Assembly (NCBI RefSeq): GCF_002865645.1
Contig: NW_020194620.1
Location: forward strand, 2,239,353 to 2,303,352
Direction of reading: 5' to 3'
Length of the DNA: 64,000 nt
Source: Hyaloscypha bicolor E
Taxonomy: Eukaryota; Ascomycota; Leotiomycetes; Helotiales; Hyaloscyphaceae
This document shows positions 11,081-22,018 of the stretch, in pieces. The translations under genes and the position numbers were made by a program. How positions within the stretch are numbered: position 1 is the first letter of the stretch; each line of letters opens with the position of its first letter. The notes beneath the pieces are model-generated. The model saw only the letters and a program-made list of their open reading frames with translations. It did no database searches and was not told where the DNA came from.

Positions 11081-11807
11081 CTAGTGACTATTTATATCTG
11101 GCTCCGATTTCAATAATTGTGAGTTGCTATCCTTCTTCTTTCCAAATTTCTTTCGATACAGGCGCCACGTTAGGAGAGTAGCGGCCAACCCAGTCACGAC
11201 GGGTGGGATAATCCAATAGTACCAGCTGTAAGGTTGCTTAAACATTGAAAGATTATCGCCTTTCCAGGGCCAATCGGCACCCAATGAGTTCTTTGGGAAA
11301 GTTTGATCTGCCAACCACGCAATTGTGGAAGGCCCTTTCTGCAAAATCTCCTCGCAAGGGTGGGCGTAGATACTCTAGCGCAGTATTAACATTTTGCTCC
11401 TTTGCCCTGTGAGAGGCGATCCCTGCCGAGTTATTTGACTGGCAAAAGGTCACCAAGTTCATCTGATTCTGCATCTTTGCCAGGAAGTTTCCGTTCTTTT
11501 GTAAGCCAGTGCCAGCAATTGCAAACATTCCAAAGATAATACCAGTGGCCACGAGAAGCCATTGAAGGACTGCGTTACAGATCAAGTGCAAAGGCGTTGT
11601 TTGAGAAACCAATTCGTCTCTGATGGCCTGAAGCAATTCCAGTTGTCGAGATGTCTCAGTGTCTCGCTGCGCTCGAAGATCCCAAAGGAGAGTCTCATTC
11701 CTGATCAATATTTGCTTGATGTCCATGTCTTCGTCATACTTCCTGCTCGGAAAAGATGATTCTTCGAAGCCTGGGGATTCACGACGTGGGTTGGTCGACT
11801 GGGCCAT
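11081..11807 (-). CDS. Two-span membrane protein with a frame jump (frameshift or unresolved intron)
   Basis: The first part starts at 11807 with a hydrophilic N-terminus, a charged helical stretch (DLRAQRDTETSRQLELLQAI) and a membrane span (LQWLLVATGIIFGMFAIAG). Near 11366-11375 the coherent reading moves by one base: before it the frame reads NVNTALEY, after it YAHPCEEILQKGPSTIAWLA, which continues to a second span (WYYWIIPPVVTGLAATLL) and a Lys-rich tail ending at 11081. Together about 240 residues form a sensible two-span protein with coiled-coil character before the first span. A single-base insertion or a sequence error explains this. A 79-base intron (GTGACC donor, CTAG acceptor) would also restore the frame but removes plausible coding sequence. 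Similar proteins are common in filamentous ascomycetes, without known function. Confidence 0.6.
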
Positions 11808-12442
11808 TTGGGAAATAGATTACCGCAGTATGGGGAGAGCAGAACATCAGAATGAACCCAGAATCCGGGAAGGCCTTTCTTTATGGGATAAAAATTCGCG
11901 TTGCCGAGGCTGAGCAAGCCACCATATCTCAGCACTGAGAAAATGAGACATGTGGCGCTGAAACCATTTTCAGCTGTGGAAGAATCACAAAAATCAATAT
12001 CATGAGCATCTAAACATTCGAGCAGACGAGGTTACACGAGAGGATTAAGAGTATTCACGAGTGAAATTTCAAGTTGTTTGTTCACTTGAACCTAACCACT
12101 TATGAAATTCGAAGGACCGATACATCAGGACCAACCTTCTCCCCGTTATCCGCGGGGGGGGGGGGGGGGGACGGTCCGCAATGTGGACTTCTTCAACTAA
12201 ACGTCACTATATTGCCACGATTAAGACATTGTTCAGCACATTATCCAAATAATTCAACACGTCCTGGACATCAAGTATTCGCAACGCGTTGGAGTATTTG
12301 CAAAGAAACTCTCTCACGGTCGAAGGCCGACCTTCTGGACCGCCGCCACATGATTCTTAAAGTCCACCCAAATTCCGAGGGACTTGTTGAGCTAAAATGG
12401 CCCCAAGGTGAGCCCTGCCAAGCATCCTAAATTCAGACGTCC
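11808..12442. other. Intergenic stretch with a G17 run
   Basis: About 630 bases between two minus-strand genes. It contains a 17-base G homopolymer at 12154-12170. Frames here (for example 12074-12430 plus) run through the homopolymer and have no protein character. Nothing else is visible. Confidence 0.4.
12154..12170 (+). repeat. G17 homopolymer
   Basis: Seventeen consecutive G after CGC. Such tracts are prone to length errors in assembly and replication and may form G-quadruplexes. Confidence 0.9.
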
Positions 12443-14757
12443 TCACGCCCTAAGCAACTTTTTCCCTTTTTCCAAAGCATCGATCTCATTCTTCAAGTTT
12501 TTCCGGAGCTGCTTGGTTGAAATATCTTCTCCGGCAATAAGATCTAACTGAGCAGCAGATAAGTCGCTTACGAAAGCTGTCTCGAAGATTCGCAGCGGTG
12601 AGGTTGGTCCTGTCAAGAGGTAGAAATCGACACCTTGCATACATACGGTATCTACGAAGCGCTTTCTTGCAACCTCGTAATATGATTCCAAGATATCATG
12701 GATGTCTTGGATGGTGTGTTCCGAATTATCCATGGCCATGGATTGTTTGATCCGATCAAGCCGGACAACTGGGTTACGCGATTGCCAGGGGGTGGGATCT
12801 TTTTGAGGTTCTGTGTGCGTCTCCAACATCTTCTCTAGGCGGTCCATCCTGCACTTCTGCAAGTTCTTATTGAAGTAGGGATTCGTCGTCAAAGGCGTGC
12901 CAAATCGCTCGACTCGGATGATGAACTCCACATGGTCTACGGCCGCTCGATACCTGTCGACAAGTCGCTCTTGCAGCACCGACCACAGGCCGGAACGCAC
13001 CCCTTCATCAGGGCAGACGTGGGCAAGGGCTTTGCAAGTGAAGTCGTGAACGAAGAACACGATATCGGCTATGTATGCTAAGGTCAGACCTTTCCAGTTC
13101 TTTGACTGTTCCTGCCATATTGTAGGCAATATTGAAGGCCCAATTGTTGCAAGGCCGAAACCTCTCGCCTTCCGGTACTCTTCTCCTATCCACTCGAGGA
13201 TGCTGCGGTCACTTGGCTCGGGAGCCACTCCGTTCGTCGAGATCAGGTCGGAGAGTTCCGGGTACTCAAGATGAGGATTCCCAGCGTCCGCTTCCGACCC
13301 ATTTGAGGACGTTAAACCGGAGGCTGGGGATCTAGTTGCCACTTCCTCTCTATCTTCCGATTCAAAGTCGACAGTATGCCCTAGTGTCTCGATATCTTTT
13401 GCGAAGCGCTCCATGCGTTCGACAGCCAATGTGGCAATCCTGAGCTCAGGAATGCTTCCGAACACCGTGTGGCGTGAATAGTACGCATCCAAGGCGCAGT
13501 TCGTCACATCCTGGAAAGTGTGTGACATTTCGAGCAAGAAACGACGCTGCTGGTCCGCCGATTCACGATCCGCCCCGAGGCGTTGGAGGTCCTTGCGGCT
13601 GGTCGAGAGCCTTTGCAAAATCTGGGCTTGGACCTTTGGGAACTCTCGGCGTGTGATACTCACGAGCAGCTCCTGTAGACGCCTCTGGAGTGCCGGTGTT
13701 CCCACCCGATCTCGGTCCAGCCTGGACCAGGGTTCCGTTAAGAAGAAGTCCTTCTCTGTCCTGTGGCGCGTATCGGCATCGCTTGAGAGCTCGCTCTGGC
13801 CCCTATTTCGGACAATGCAATATCCAAGACGGAGCGGGTTACGCTTTCCCTCCACGAGGCTCACCACATTTTCTTCCCCACCCTTGTCAATCAGGTCGGG
13901 TTTTGTGAGGACACCTAGCGTCCGGAGACCGTTAGGGTCTAACTCCTTAGCTATGGATAAGATCTCCTGAGTAGCAATGTCTGTGTTACTGGGGATGACT
14001 GCAAGGATGATAGTCCTCTCGCCTTTGATATGGTGCATCATCATCCTTCTCACCAAAGCCATGTCGTGCACTGTTGTTACACCCTCCGTCGGCGTTCTGA
14101 AGATGCCCGGGATATCGATGATGCTTAGGTTCTGTTTGTCTGGGCCACAAAGCTCTATGCTGAGGATATCGTCGCTGAAGGTAGATTGACTCGTTCCGAG
14201 ACGTTGGCCGGGGCCGGGGATACCCATCAGTTGGCAGACCTGCGGTGACAGTAATCAGTCAAGAGTGATCAATGCTTGGAGTACTATGGCAGACGACGAA
14301 CCGCGTGAAGGATGTCAAGAAACTCATTGCTGGTCAGAGCTGACAGCCCGTCCTTCACATAGCCTCGGAGCTTGTTTGTTTCTGTGGGGCTTCGATCGGG
14401 CCCTGGGATGATGGAGACTTTGATGCTAGTCGTGGAGCCACGCCGGAAGATGATCTGCGTTACGAATCTAGTACATAACCCACTGTCTCGTGGGAATGGG
14501 AGCTCAGAGAAGCTTTCAAGGACGGAACTCTTGCCACTACGACAGTCAGCAGAGGAGCTTCGGAATCAAACCAACTATACCTCGACTGATCTCCCACTAC
14601 GGCAAGCTGTTCGAATCCAGTTGTCAGCGAGGAATACCATACAAGATATGCCTCTTACCTGCGGTAGGGCAACATAGTTTGACATTCCGAGCCCGCGTAA
14701 CCCATCGATGATATCTAGCTGCGCTGGACTTACCAAATTCATCGCGGTGTCAGCCAT
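12443..14757 (-). CDS. Dynamin-like large GTPase (Mx/Vps1-type), four exons
   Basis: Exons 14659-14757, 14581-14606, 14302-14536 and 12443-14239 join in phase to give 718 residues starting MADTAMNLVSPAQLD. The 26-base second exon reads LAVVGDQSS, so the P-loop GDQSSGKSS (residues about 38-46) is split by an intron between the two Ser of QSS. Switch I CTRF, switch II DIPG (about residue 162) and the base-recognition TKPD (about 232) are all present, so the GTPase looks functional. A helical middle region follows, and residues about 625-715 carry a GTPase-effector-type helix (IQDIHDILESYYEVARKRFV) and a Lys-rich end. There is no PH domain, Pro-rich tail or transmembrane helix, which separates it from classical endocytic dynamins and from mitofusins. 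Fungal genomes often hold several such Mx-like paralogues with unknown roles; membrane remodelling by GTP-driven assembly is the family inference. Confidence 0.92.
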
Positions 14758-15254
14758 AGCAGCAGTGAGGATTCGTGCGAGGAAACTAAACAGGTCGATG
14801 TACCGGAAGTAACTTAGATGAGATTTACAACTCCCCCATCCGCACTTCTCTGCGAGCCTTATACCATTTTCTTGGAAGAGCACCATAGAAGAAAGGGCCC
14901 ACCCCCACCGAGCGCCGCGAGCCAGACAGCTTCAACAGAGAAGTGTCATCCATACAGATCCGGCTGACGCTGCATCTTGCCAGCGGAGCATATCGCAGGT
15001 CCTGCTGGCGGCTCAAAAGAAAAATAGTAAGGCAATCGGATCATCAACCGTTCAAACCGGTTTCCTTGCAGAAACTAATGATAGGATGCGGCTGTCTGGC
15101 GGTGGTTGGAATCGACCACTCCGAACCCTGCGTGCTTCCTATGCAGGAGGCCTCCTGCAGGGCAAAAAATCGTGAACAGAACTAGCAATTGGAGGTGGCA
15201 ATCAATAATGGATCGTACTCGCATCTCCCTCGACAGAGTCTCGCAATAACAGTC

Positions 15255-15602
15255 CTACCTTCTAAAGCCACCTGGTATAGGTAACTGCAAGTCGCTACAC
15301 TTCATCTGGTAACCACGTGACCAGCACTGGAATATTGCCCAACCTGATAACAGGACAATTATCCCGCAATCGAAGCAGTAGGCATGCAAGCTCTTGCGCT
15401 GGTGAGCTTCAAGGGATGTCTTCTGTGTGAAGAGCTGCCTGCACTCGGGACAGGGGTATTGGTCGATGGGGGGATAGGCGGGCTTCGAGCATGCTTCGTG
15501 GCTGTCAGAGGGATCGCAGCAGGTCAGGGGCAGTGCTTGATGGATTTTTGGTGCTGCATTAGAGACGGCATATCGGTGGTGTTGGAGATGCAATATTAAC
15601 AT
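15255..15602 (-). pseudogene. C2H2 zinc-finger gene fragment
   Basis: A 115-codon minus frame with one clear C2H2 finger, YPCPECRQLFTQKTSLEAHQ, completed by RKSLH (C-x2-C-x12-H-x5-H). It is followed by YCFDCG, the start of a second finger whose remaining half is missing; the frame instead enters a hydrophobic, unrelated segment (IIVLLSGWAIFQCW). Fungal relatives usually continue with more fingers, so this is either a truncated copy or an exon whose downstream partner I cannot find. The N-terminal part is Cys/Pro/His-rich. Upstream, 14758-15254 holds no gene. Confidence 0.4.
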
Positions 15603-16149
15603 GGTAGTCGTTATGAGCCAAGAAAAGGGGCTGCATTCAATGGGGGGAGAAGGGAAAAGAGACTAAGTGAGGGGTGACGGCAGCATTGCGGGGTAAGCGG
15701 CGTCTGTGTCTGTCATTGGCGGGATCCTTATCTTTTCATTACACAAGTACAGCTTATGGGTGGCTGGCCGCTCGTTCTGACCAGTCGCTCATTTATTGGA
15801 ACTCATACTAAATGGTCGCCTGACAGTGCTGGTTCGTCGGATCCGTTTTCCGGCCCACATCTCTAGGCTTTAAACACAAGCTCAACCTTTCTACCCTTAT
15901 AACCCCGTAGTATAATAGTCTAAAGATAATATAATATAGATTCTGTACTCAATCCCTATTAAAATAAAGGCTCTTATAACTTGAATTATAAGAAAATTAT
16001 TAAAACGGCTCGTGCTTATTAAAAGTAAGATTTTGACTTGTCAAAGCGAAGCTTTCAGTTACGCGCGGTGGGTTGGTGTGGAAAATGTTTACGTGACAAG
16101 TAAAAGCGCTATCACATGACCAGGATCAATATTTGACCTGCTGCCGGAG

Positions 16150-16345
16150 GCTTAAGGGGGGGGGTTGGGGGGTCTCCCCCCAAGATTAAATGGTCCTATC
16201 TTCTCATCTTAGGAGGGGGGATTAGGGGGTCTGCCCCTAAAATTAAAGACTATTATCTTACCTCTGAGGGTATTAAAAGAATGCGCTCTCTTGCGCGCTT
16301 TGTATCCGGGGGTTTGGGGGGGGGCCGGGACCCCCCAAGATTGCA
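16150..16345. repeat. Three degenerate G-tract / C-tract fold-back units
   Basis: Units near 16151-16190, 16207-16248 and 16306-16345 share the plan G(5-9), AT-type spacer, G(5-9), short spacer, C(4-6), AAGATT or AAAATT. In each, the G runs can pair with the following C run, or fold as a G-quadruplex. The flanking words CTTA(A/G)G and AAGATT also recur, so these are related copies of one element rather than independent homopolymers. Confidence 0.7.
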
Positions 16346-16813
16346 ATATACTCTCTCAAAGAGAGAAAATCTGGCTTGTACTATTTGCATTTGCACTTTC
16401 TAATGCGGCCCCTGGTATCTATATACTGCAGTTAGGGATCAGGGGACGGTCACATGGTTGGTCACGTGTTATCAACTATGCATATCCCCATATATATAGC
16501 TCTTTCCTCCTCCTCTCCTCCTCTCTTGCTCTCACACATATCGTGTCCTGAGTCCTCGAGTTATTATTTATATATTATTGTGTCTCCACGTGACCTCTTT
16601 AGTACTATTAATAGATTTAAGACTAGATATATATTACTATTATATTAGATCTAGATAAAGTCGCGTACTTATTACGTAACTTATAAATATTTAAGAAAGA
16701 TCCTACTTTTAAGCTCTTGTCTTTCTTCTTTTATTAATTCTTACTTACTATAATAGTATTAAACTTACAGTTTAGTTATTTATATTATAAGAACCGATTC
16801 TTCTTTTATCTTT

Positions 16814-16826
16814 GGGGGGGGGGGGG
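16814..16826 (+). repeat. G13 homopolymer
   Basis: Thirteen consecutive G after CTTT at the right edge of the small AT-rich island. Confidence 0.9.
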
Positions 16827-17558
16827 TTCTTCAGAAGGAAATGGATACTCCGAATAGTTGTCAGGCCTCAGCATGCCCCACTTTGAAGGTGCAATCTTTC
16901 ACTGCAACAAATAAATGCAGCATCAAGAACACAGTCATGGAGAATGTTGATGGACGTGAGTGTATCATTTGAAATACGTTTGACAAATACTAATTGTGGT
17001 CGAGGACTTAGCAATCTCCCTGGAATTAATCCGGTCACTTTTAAGTAAACAATAAGGGAGGAAGAATTTTTTATAATATTTGTGCGATTCATGGAGTTCG
17101 TTATATATTGCCAATTTAGGTTGTGTTCTTCTGACCTTTTCCGGATTATCATACTTTGGGGACGGGTGAGGTTGGGAAGACGATCAGGAGCATCTAAAAT
17201 ACAATGACGCAAAACCCTCAATGGAACTCTACAATATCGAGGCTGCCAGTTGTAAGCATAGTGATAATAAATTTGAGAAAGTAAAGTAGTCGGGTTGCTC
17301 ACTCTATTACACACTATTCCCGGTAAAGCCTGTGCTTATAGTGTACTAGGCCTGTAATTACAGCAGACCTCATAACTTTGCTTGTCGGCACGGCGAAACT
17401 CCGGGCCGACCATGACGCTAGACATGAACCTCAACCTTGGAACATAATGATCTTCCTGTAAACTTGCACATCTCAATCATCACAAAATATATGCCGGTTC
17501 AACATTGGTCTTTGCTTCAACAACTCGCAAATCATGATTATAGGCTTTCGCATAAGCC

Positions 17559-19049
17559 ATGGCAAGCATCGCAGGCACAGATGTAGAGATATTGGTGCAC
17601 ACCACCGCGCCGAGCAGGGGGCAGGATGACACTCGATACCGCGCTCTTGCTCGAGCATACATGAGATTCCAACCCGAAACACATCAACGACTAGAAGAGG
17701 AGTCTGCCAGCAATGAGGTTGGTGTCTTGGGTGGACAGGCGCAGAGTCAGCTGCAAGGAGACCTACTGCAATCAACACAAGAAGAGAGGGAATCAGCCGC
17801 CTCATATCGCCCCGATGAGGAGGATGATGCGAGCACTGGACGGCGGACTTCTCTCCAAAGCGAGATTCTGGACCTCTCAAGCCACGCTCGCTCGCTGCAA
17901 TCACCGATGCTCTCCTTCAATAGCGTCCAAGACAATATCGATTCTCCCGTCTTTCGAGGCCTGGTCACACGTGACGAGCCAGCCTCTAGACTTGTACAAA
18001 CACAGCGAACTCAGGACTCATCGGACTCATGGCGACATTCATGGAGTAGTATTGCTGATTCTCAACCCGGGAACAATATGTCGGTGCCCGAATTCACTTC
18101 CCCTTCGCGGATTCTCAAGCTTTACCTTCCGAAACCTGGCAGTGCCGAGGAGCCTTCGCCACAACTAGGAGGTAGACAACACGCGGATCCTGAGACAAGC
18201 ACTAGGAGCATATATACTAGCCAAGTGCCGCTATCAGATTCGCTCGAAAGTAGTAGAGTTCTTTCCTCCCCATCTCCAAACAAGCGGACCAGGAAGATTG
18301 CCGATCAAGGACCCGAAAATCGAAGTCACGATGCTCCCTCTATACAAGATCCCGATCTTAGTTTGAAGAGAAAGTGGCCCGAATCAAGCTCTGGGGAGAT
18401 CCGCACAACCTCCGCGCCGCCGAGGATTATGGATGACTCTACAATACCTTCAGACAAGCATCCTCTTAGCCTGCTCACCAGTCCCAGGAAACGGCAACGT
18501 ATTGACGTTTCAAGCTCTGAAAATATCGGAATAACCACCAGTCTGCCCTCCAGTCAAATCATTAAGGCTGTAAGGTCGAGTCCACCCAGCACAGATAGAC
18601 CTTCCCCTTGGGCGAGCCTTCTTGAAGTACGCCCAGCCCCACCTACCACATCCACTGAGGACCTGACACCAGAGATGTTCATCACGGATACTCTGCACCA
18701 GCTGGCCTCGAAGATGCCTGCTGCACGTCTCTTTCGTCCTGTTGTGGTGACTCGGGAATTACGACCAATGGAACGGGGCTACTGGCTGCTCAATTGTGAT
18801 AGCTGGGACGAAGGCCTTCGAAGAAGATGCTGGAATTTCCTTGGGGACCGCATTGGAAAAAATCTGGTTGGATGGGGAGTATGGTGCGTCAGAGATGCAG
18901 AATATTCGGCGATTCGAGTCTACTGCTGGGGCATCATAGTGGATTATATATACCTGCTTTTGTACCTTGCCAGTGAGGGCAAGATCAAGAATATCGGTGC
19001 CAGTTGGATAGGTGGCGATGGAAAGGTTATCATTAAAATGCCATCATGA
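17559..19049 (+). CDS. Conserved-looking protein of unknown function: disordered body, Trp-rich C-terminal domain
   Basis: A single uninterrupted 496-codon frame starting MASIAGTDVEILVHTTAPSR. The first 40 residues are well ordered in composition (RYRALARAYMRFQP). Residues about 45-370 are rich in Ser, Pro, Asp, Glu and Gln, clearly disordered, and carry basic clusters such as SPNKRTRK and SPRKRQRID that could act as nuclear import signals. The last 120 residues are compact and aromatic: MERGYWLLNCDSWDEGLRRR, VGWGVWCVRD, VYCWGIIVDYIYLLLYLASE and a GASWIGGDG end. I recall similar N- and C-terminal blocks in other ascomycete hypothetical proteins but no assigned function. A disordered middle between two conserved ends suggests a nuclear adaptor, as inference only. 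Codon use and length support a real gene, with no intron needed. Confidence 0.8.
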   Translation: MASIAGTDVEILVHTTAPSRGQDDTRYRALARAYMRFQPETHQRLEEESASNEVGVLGGQAQSQLQGDLLQSTQEERESAASYRPDEEDDASTGRRTSLQSEILDLSSHARSLQSPMLSFNSVQDNIDSPVFRGLVTRDEPASRLVQTQRTQDSSDSWRHSWSSIADSQPGNNMSVPEFTSPSRILKLYLPKPGSAEEPSPQLGGRQHADPETSTRSIYTSQVPLSDSLESSRVLSSPSPNKRTRKIADQGPENRSHDAPSIQDPDLSLKRKWPESSSGEIRTTSAPPRIMDDSTIPSDKHPLSLLTSPRKRQRIDVSSSENIGITTSLPSSQIIKAVRSSPPSTDRPSPWASLLEVRPAPPTTSTEDLTPEMFITDTLHQLASKMPAARLFRPVVVTRELRPMERGYWLLNCDSWDEGLRRRCWNFLGDRIGKNLVGWGVWCVRDAEYSAIRVYCWGIIVDYIYLLLYLASEGKIKNIGASWIGGDGKVIIKMPS

Positions 19050-19194
19050 TCACGATTTGTCTTCTGCATTGAACAGTGGGCTCTTACTCCATATGTCAGG
19101 TCGGCTTCCATTCAGAAATATTCGTTTGCTACAGGCTTGATGGCTAACTAGCATGCAGTTCACCAAACTTCCGTCTCAGTATACTCAACACAGA

Positions 19195-22018
19195 TCAGCC
19201 ATCACCGGGTTCATCGATAAACATGTGCTTGGTTTTGCTCAAAGCAAGATCGTTCTGCCCTTGGCTCAACGCTGGACCCGCTGTGATTTCCTCACATGTC
19301 CCAGCGTTCCTCGCAACACCAGCCCCCGAAACCCTTTTTCTTGGAATTTGATTCCTATTATTTGTCGGGGAAATCAGCTTTGGACTTAGACTCGCCTCAT
19401 GATCGGTTTTTGGATCGTGGACTGAGCCGCCCTTCGGCTCCAGGAGCGCCTTCACAGCAGCGTTGAATTGATGTCTCCAATGTCGCTGATACCACCAACC
19501 CACATAACAGGTGATGATCATCAAGACGATGGACGCGATTCCAGTGGGTACCCAGAAGTTGGTCGCGAGTCGAATGGCCTCCGCAGTGTTAGTGGAGATG
19601 TCTAGAGGATAGTCTCCCCTCAACCAGAATGAAATGGGTATCGAGCAGAGGCAGTTTCGGTACACGCCCAGGAGTTGAAAGAACGTCCCGAAAACAGCCG
19701 TAAACATGGATCCACAGAAAATGAAAGCGAGTAGGAATCCCATTATGGTTGGGTAGTTTTTTCTGGGTTTGGTGACGTACTCGACCACTTCGGCAGCAGA
19801 TCGCTCTCCACTCGTCGAGGACTCATTGTCCTTGCCTTTCTCGGTCATTGATCTCTTTTCGGTGTACGTTCCAAAAGGTAACCAGGCAGCATGCTTTGTC
19901 CAAACCAAGGGCGTGAAGAAGTCGAACAACCAGATTATTCCGAGCCACACCTGGAAGACGAAGTACAGCAGGAAAGTAAGGCTTCTGCAAGCGAGTCCGA
20001 GGGTTGGGGTATAGTAACTCGTAATAAATGCAAGAACGAACGGAAGCACCATCAGCCCCCCGCTGATAACAACCATCCAAATCCAATCCCAAAGATCAAA
20101 GTGGAATTCTCCCTTGCCATGTCGAGCAACATATTTGCCTCTTCCTTCAGCATCCTTCGAAGTCGGGGACGCTCCGTATCGGAAGAACAGCTCGTCGATC
20201 CAGATTTTTTTGTTCTTGCCTCTCGCCCACATATCAACCGGGACGTACACACTGTGGTAGTACAACAGATAGAATTTGCGAAACCCCTGTCGAACTTTCA
20301 TGTCACTTTCTTCCCAAGGTCCTCCTTTCTCGCTGGATACGATAATCTCCAGCGTGTTGGGGTTATTCCCTGCTAACAAGCAACCGGAAACGATGGCAAC
20401 ATGAGGAATTGTCATCCTGTCATCGAATTAGTATGGAATTTTGCTGCTTTTTGATGAGAGTTCAGGAGCTGAGGAGCCAAGCTCTTGAGACAGGAATGGT
20501 ATGCCGGATTCTGTGAAGCTTCCAGACTCCCAGGTCTCACAAAAGAAACGGCAATTCGTTATTGAAAGAAGCTTACCACCACATTCCGAAAGCAAGTGCG
20601 TGTGAAGTATCGTTATCCCCGAGAACGCTGAGATTGCTTATCACGCCAAACAGAAAGGATCCTACGAAGAAGACGACTGGAGCTCCAATTGCTGCTCCGA
20701 AGCTTGCTTGGCAATCTAACATTCCCTTCAATCTTGTATCGGTGATTTTGCGATAATCCGAGTTGAGGGCCATCTGTTTATCTACCTCTGTGTCCATTTC
20801 TCTAGCCGAGGCAGGTTCAATGCGATTATTTGTTGTCGAATCTTCCTCCTCGTTCGAGCCACCTACGTTGGCCCACCGGTGCCTTGGCGGCTTGACCAAA
20901 TGATAAACGTCTTTCCACACGCTTCGTGGCTTTTCAGGCTCGTCCTCTATGTCTTCCTTTTCTGGCAACCGGAGATTTCCAACGAGAATCGCATACAGCT
21001 GATGGATTCTTTTGTAAAATACTTCCCTTTCCGAAGTTCGGTCTCTCGGGCTCCCCGGCAAGTTTTCATCCGCCTCCTTCGTCGCACGCTTCTCTTCGGC
21101 CTTCAACTCGTGCAAAATGCTCCTTATGACCTTCCTATCCAGCGAGGCCTCATAAAGACCGCTCAAAATCATGGGTGCAGCCGCCGAGAACACCACCGTG
21201 ACCCAAATGAGCGTGTTTACCAGAGCTATCCCAGCTGCGAATGTGGCTCTGAACGACATGAGGAGGAACGTCTTTTGTACAATAATGAACAGCTTGCACA
21301 GCTGGATACTTAATTGAACGACGCCATGCTTGCCAGACCCTCCTTCTCGGGTTTCTTTCTCAATCCAGTTTCTCAAGCGCTCCAACTTCCGCTTCTTGAA
21401 GAAGATTGTGAGGAGGAAATGAAGGACGAACGCGAGCTCGACCAGAACGTCGGTCGAAGCAGGCAATAGTTCATCAAAGTGATCCTTGAAGAACCCATCC
21501 CAAATCCCGATCATCGATTTTCGAGGTACGTTCAAACAGAACACCGCTGCTGGCAAGATAAAACCGACGAATGGCTGGACCCATTGACTCAGAGCCGTAT
21601 TCGTTGACTTCTCCCAACCACCGCAGTTCTTTTTGCACCATGAATACGGTACGACAACAGGTTGGGCTCCGGATTTGTCTCCATTATAACTTGCACCGCA
21701 TGGAAACTGCGACTGGCTCAGATTTATGGGAGGGAAATCGATGTAATCTTGATCCTTGTTTGGATTTCGAATTGGCTGCCCATCTTGCAGAACATATGAC
21801 TCGCTCACAGCTTGCAAACAACATCGTGTGCTATTCCGACCTCCATTATACGGGGAATGTTTGAGAGGAGCTGTGTACAATGAATCAAGTTGTGGAAACG
21901 CTTGCGACAGATTCGAGTAGTGGGCTGATAGATTGAATCCAGACTGACTACGAACTGAACCAAGGATGCAGAGAAGGAATAACAGGGTAAACCTCTGGTA
22001 GGGCTGAACCCGAGCCAT
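19195..22018 (-). CDS. Large multi-span membrane protein with signal peptide, two exons
   Basis: Two long minus frames belong to one gene. Exon 1 is 20577-22018, exon 2 is 19195-20416, and the intron 20417-20576 has donor GTAAGC and acceptor ACAG. The join reads AFGMWW-MTIPHVAIVSG, keeps phase, and gives 887 residues. The protein opens with a signal peptide (RFTLLFLLCILGSVRSQ), followed by a Cys-containing outer segment with potential N-glycosylation sites (NLSAHYSNLS, NSTRCC). About ten hydrophobic segments follow, in a cluster of three or four (WVQPFVGFILPAAVF, AGIALVNTLIWVTVVFSAAA), a charged cytosolic loop of about 130 residues, and a further set (VVISGGLMVLPFVLAFIT, IASIVLMIITCYVGWWY). 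The C-terminus is a hydrophilic tail. The architecture recalls a large uncharacterised fungal plasma-membrane family. Transport or sensing is possible; no motif decides. Confidence 0.85.

Larger units (their letters stand above)
15603..17558. other. AT-rich island with G-tract units, no gene seen
   Basis: About 2 kb without a supported gene. 15880-16030 and 16550-16810 are AT-rich and poor in CA and TG, like the large block at the right end, and flank three G-tract/C-tract units at 16150-16345. A G13 run lies at 16814-16826. The 148-codon minus frame at 16868-17314 is open but lacks domain features. Confidence 0.5.

Noticed and set aside
14600..14625. TTCGAATCC, a tRNA B-box-like word
   Set aside because: Lies in a dynamin intron; no A box at the right distance and no cloverleaf could be drawn.
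16868..17314. 148-codon minus frame
   Set aside because: No domain or compositional support; lies in a degenerate region next to the small AT-rich island.
19769..21313. Plus frames up to 161 codons
   Set aside because: Antisense to the multi-span membrane-protein gene.
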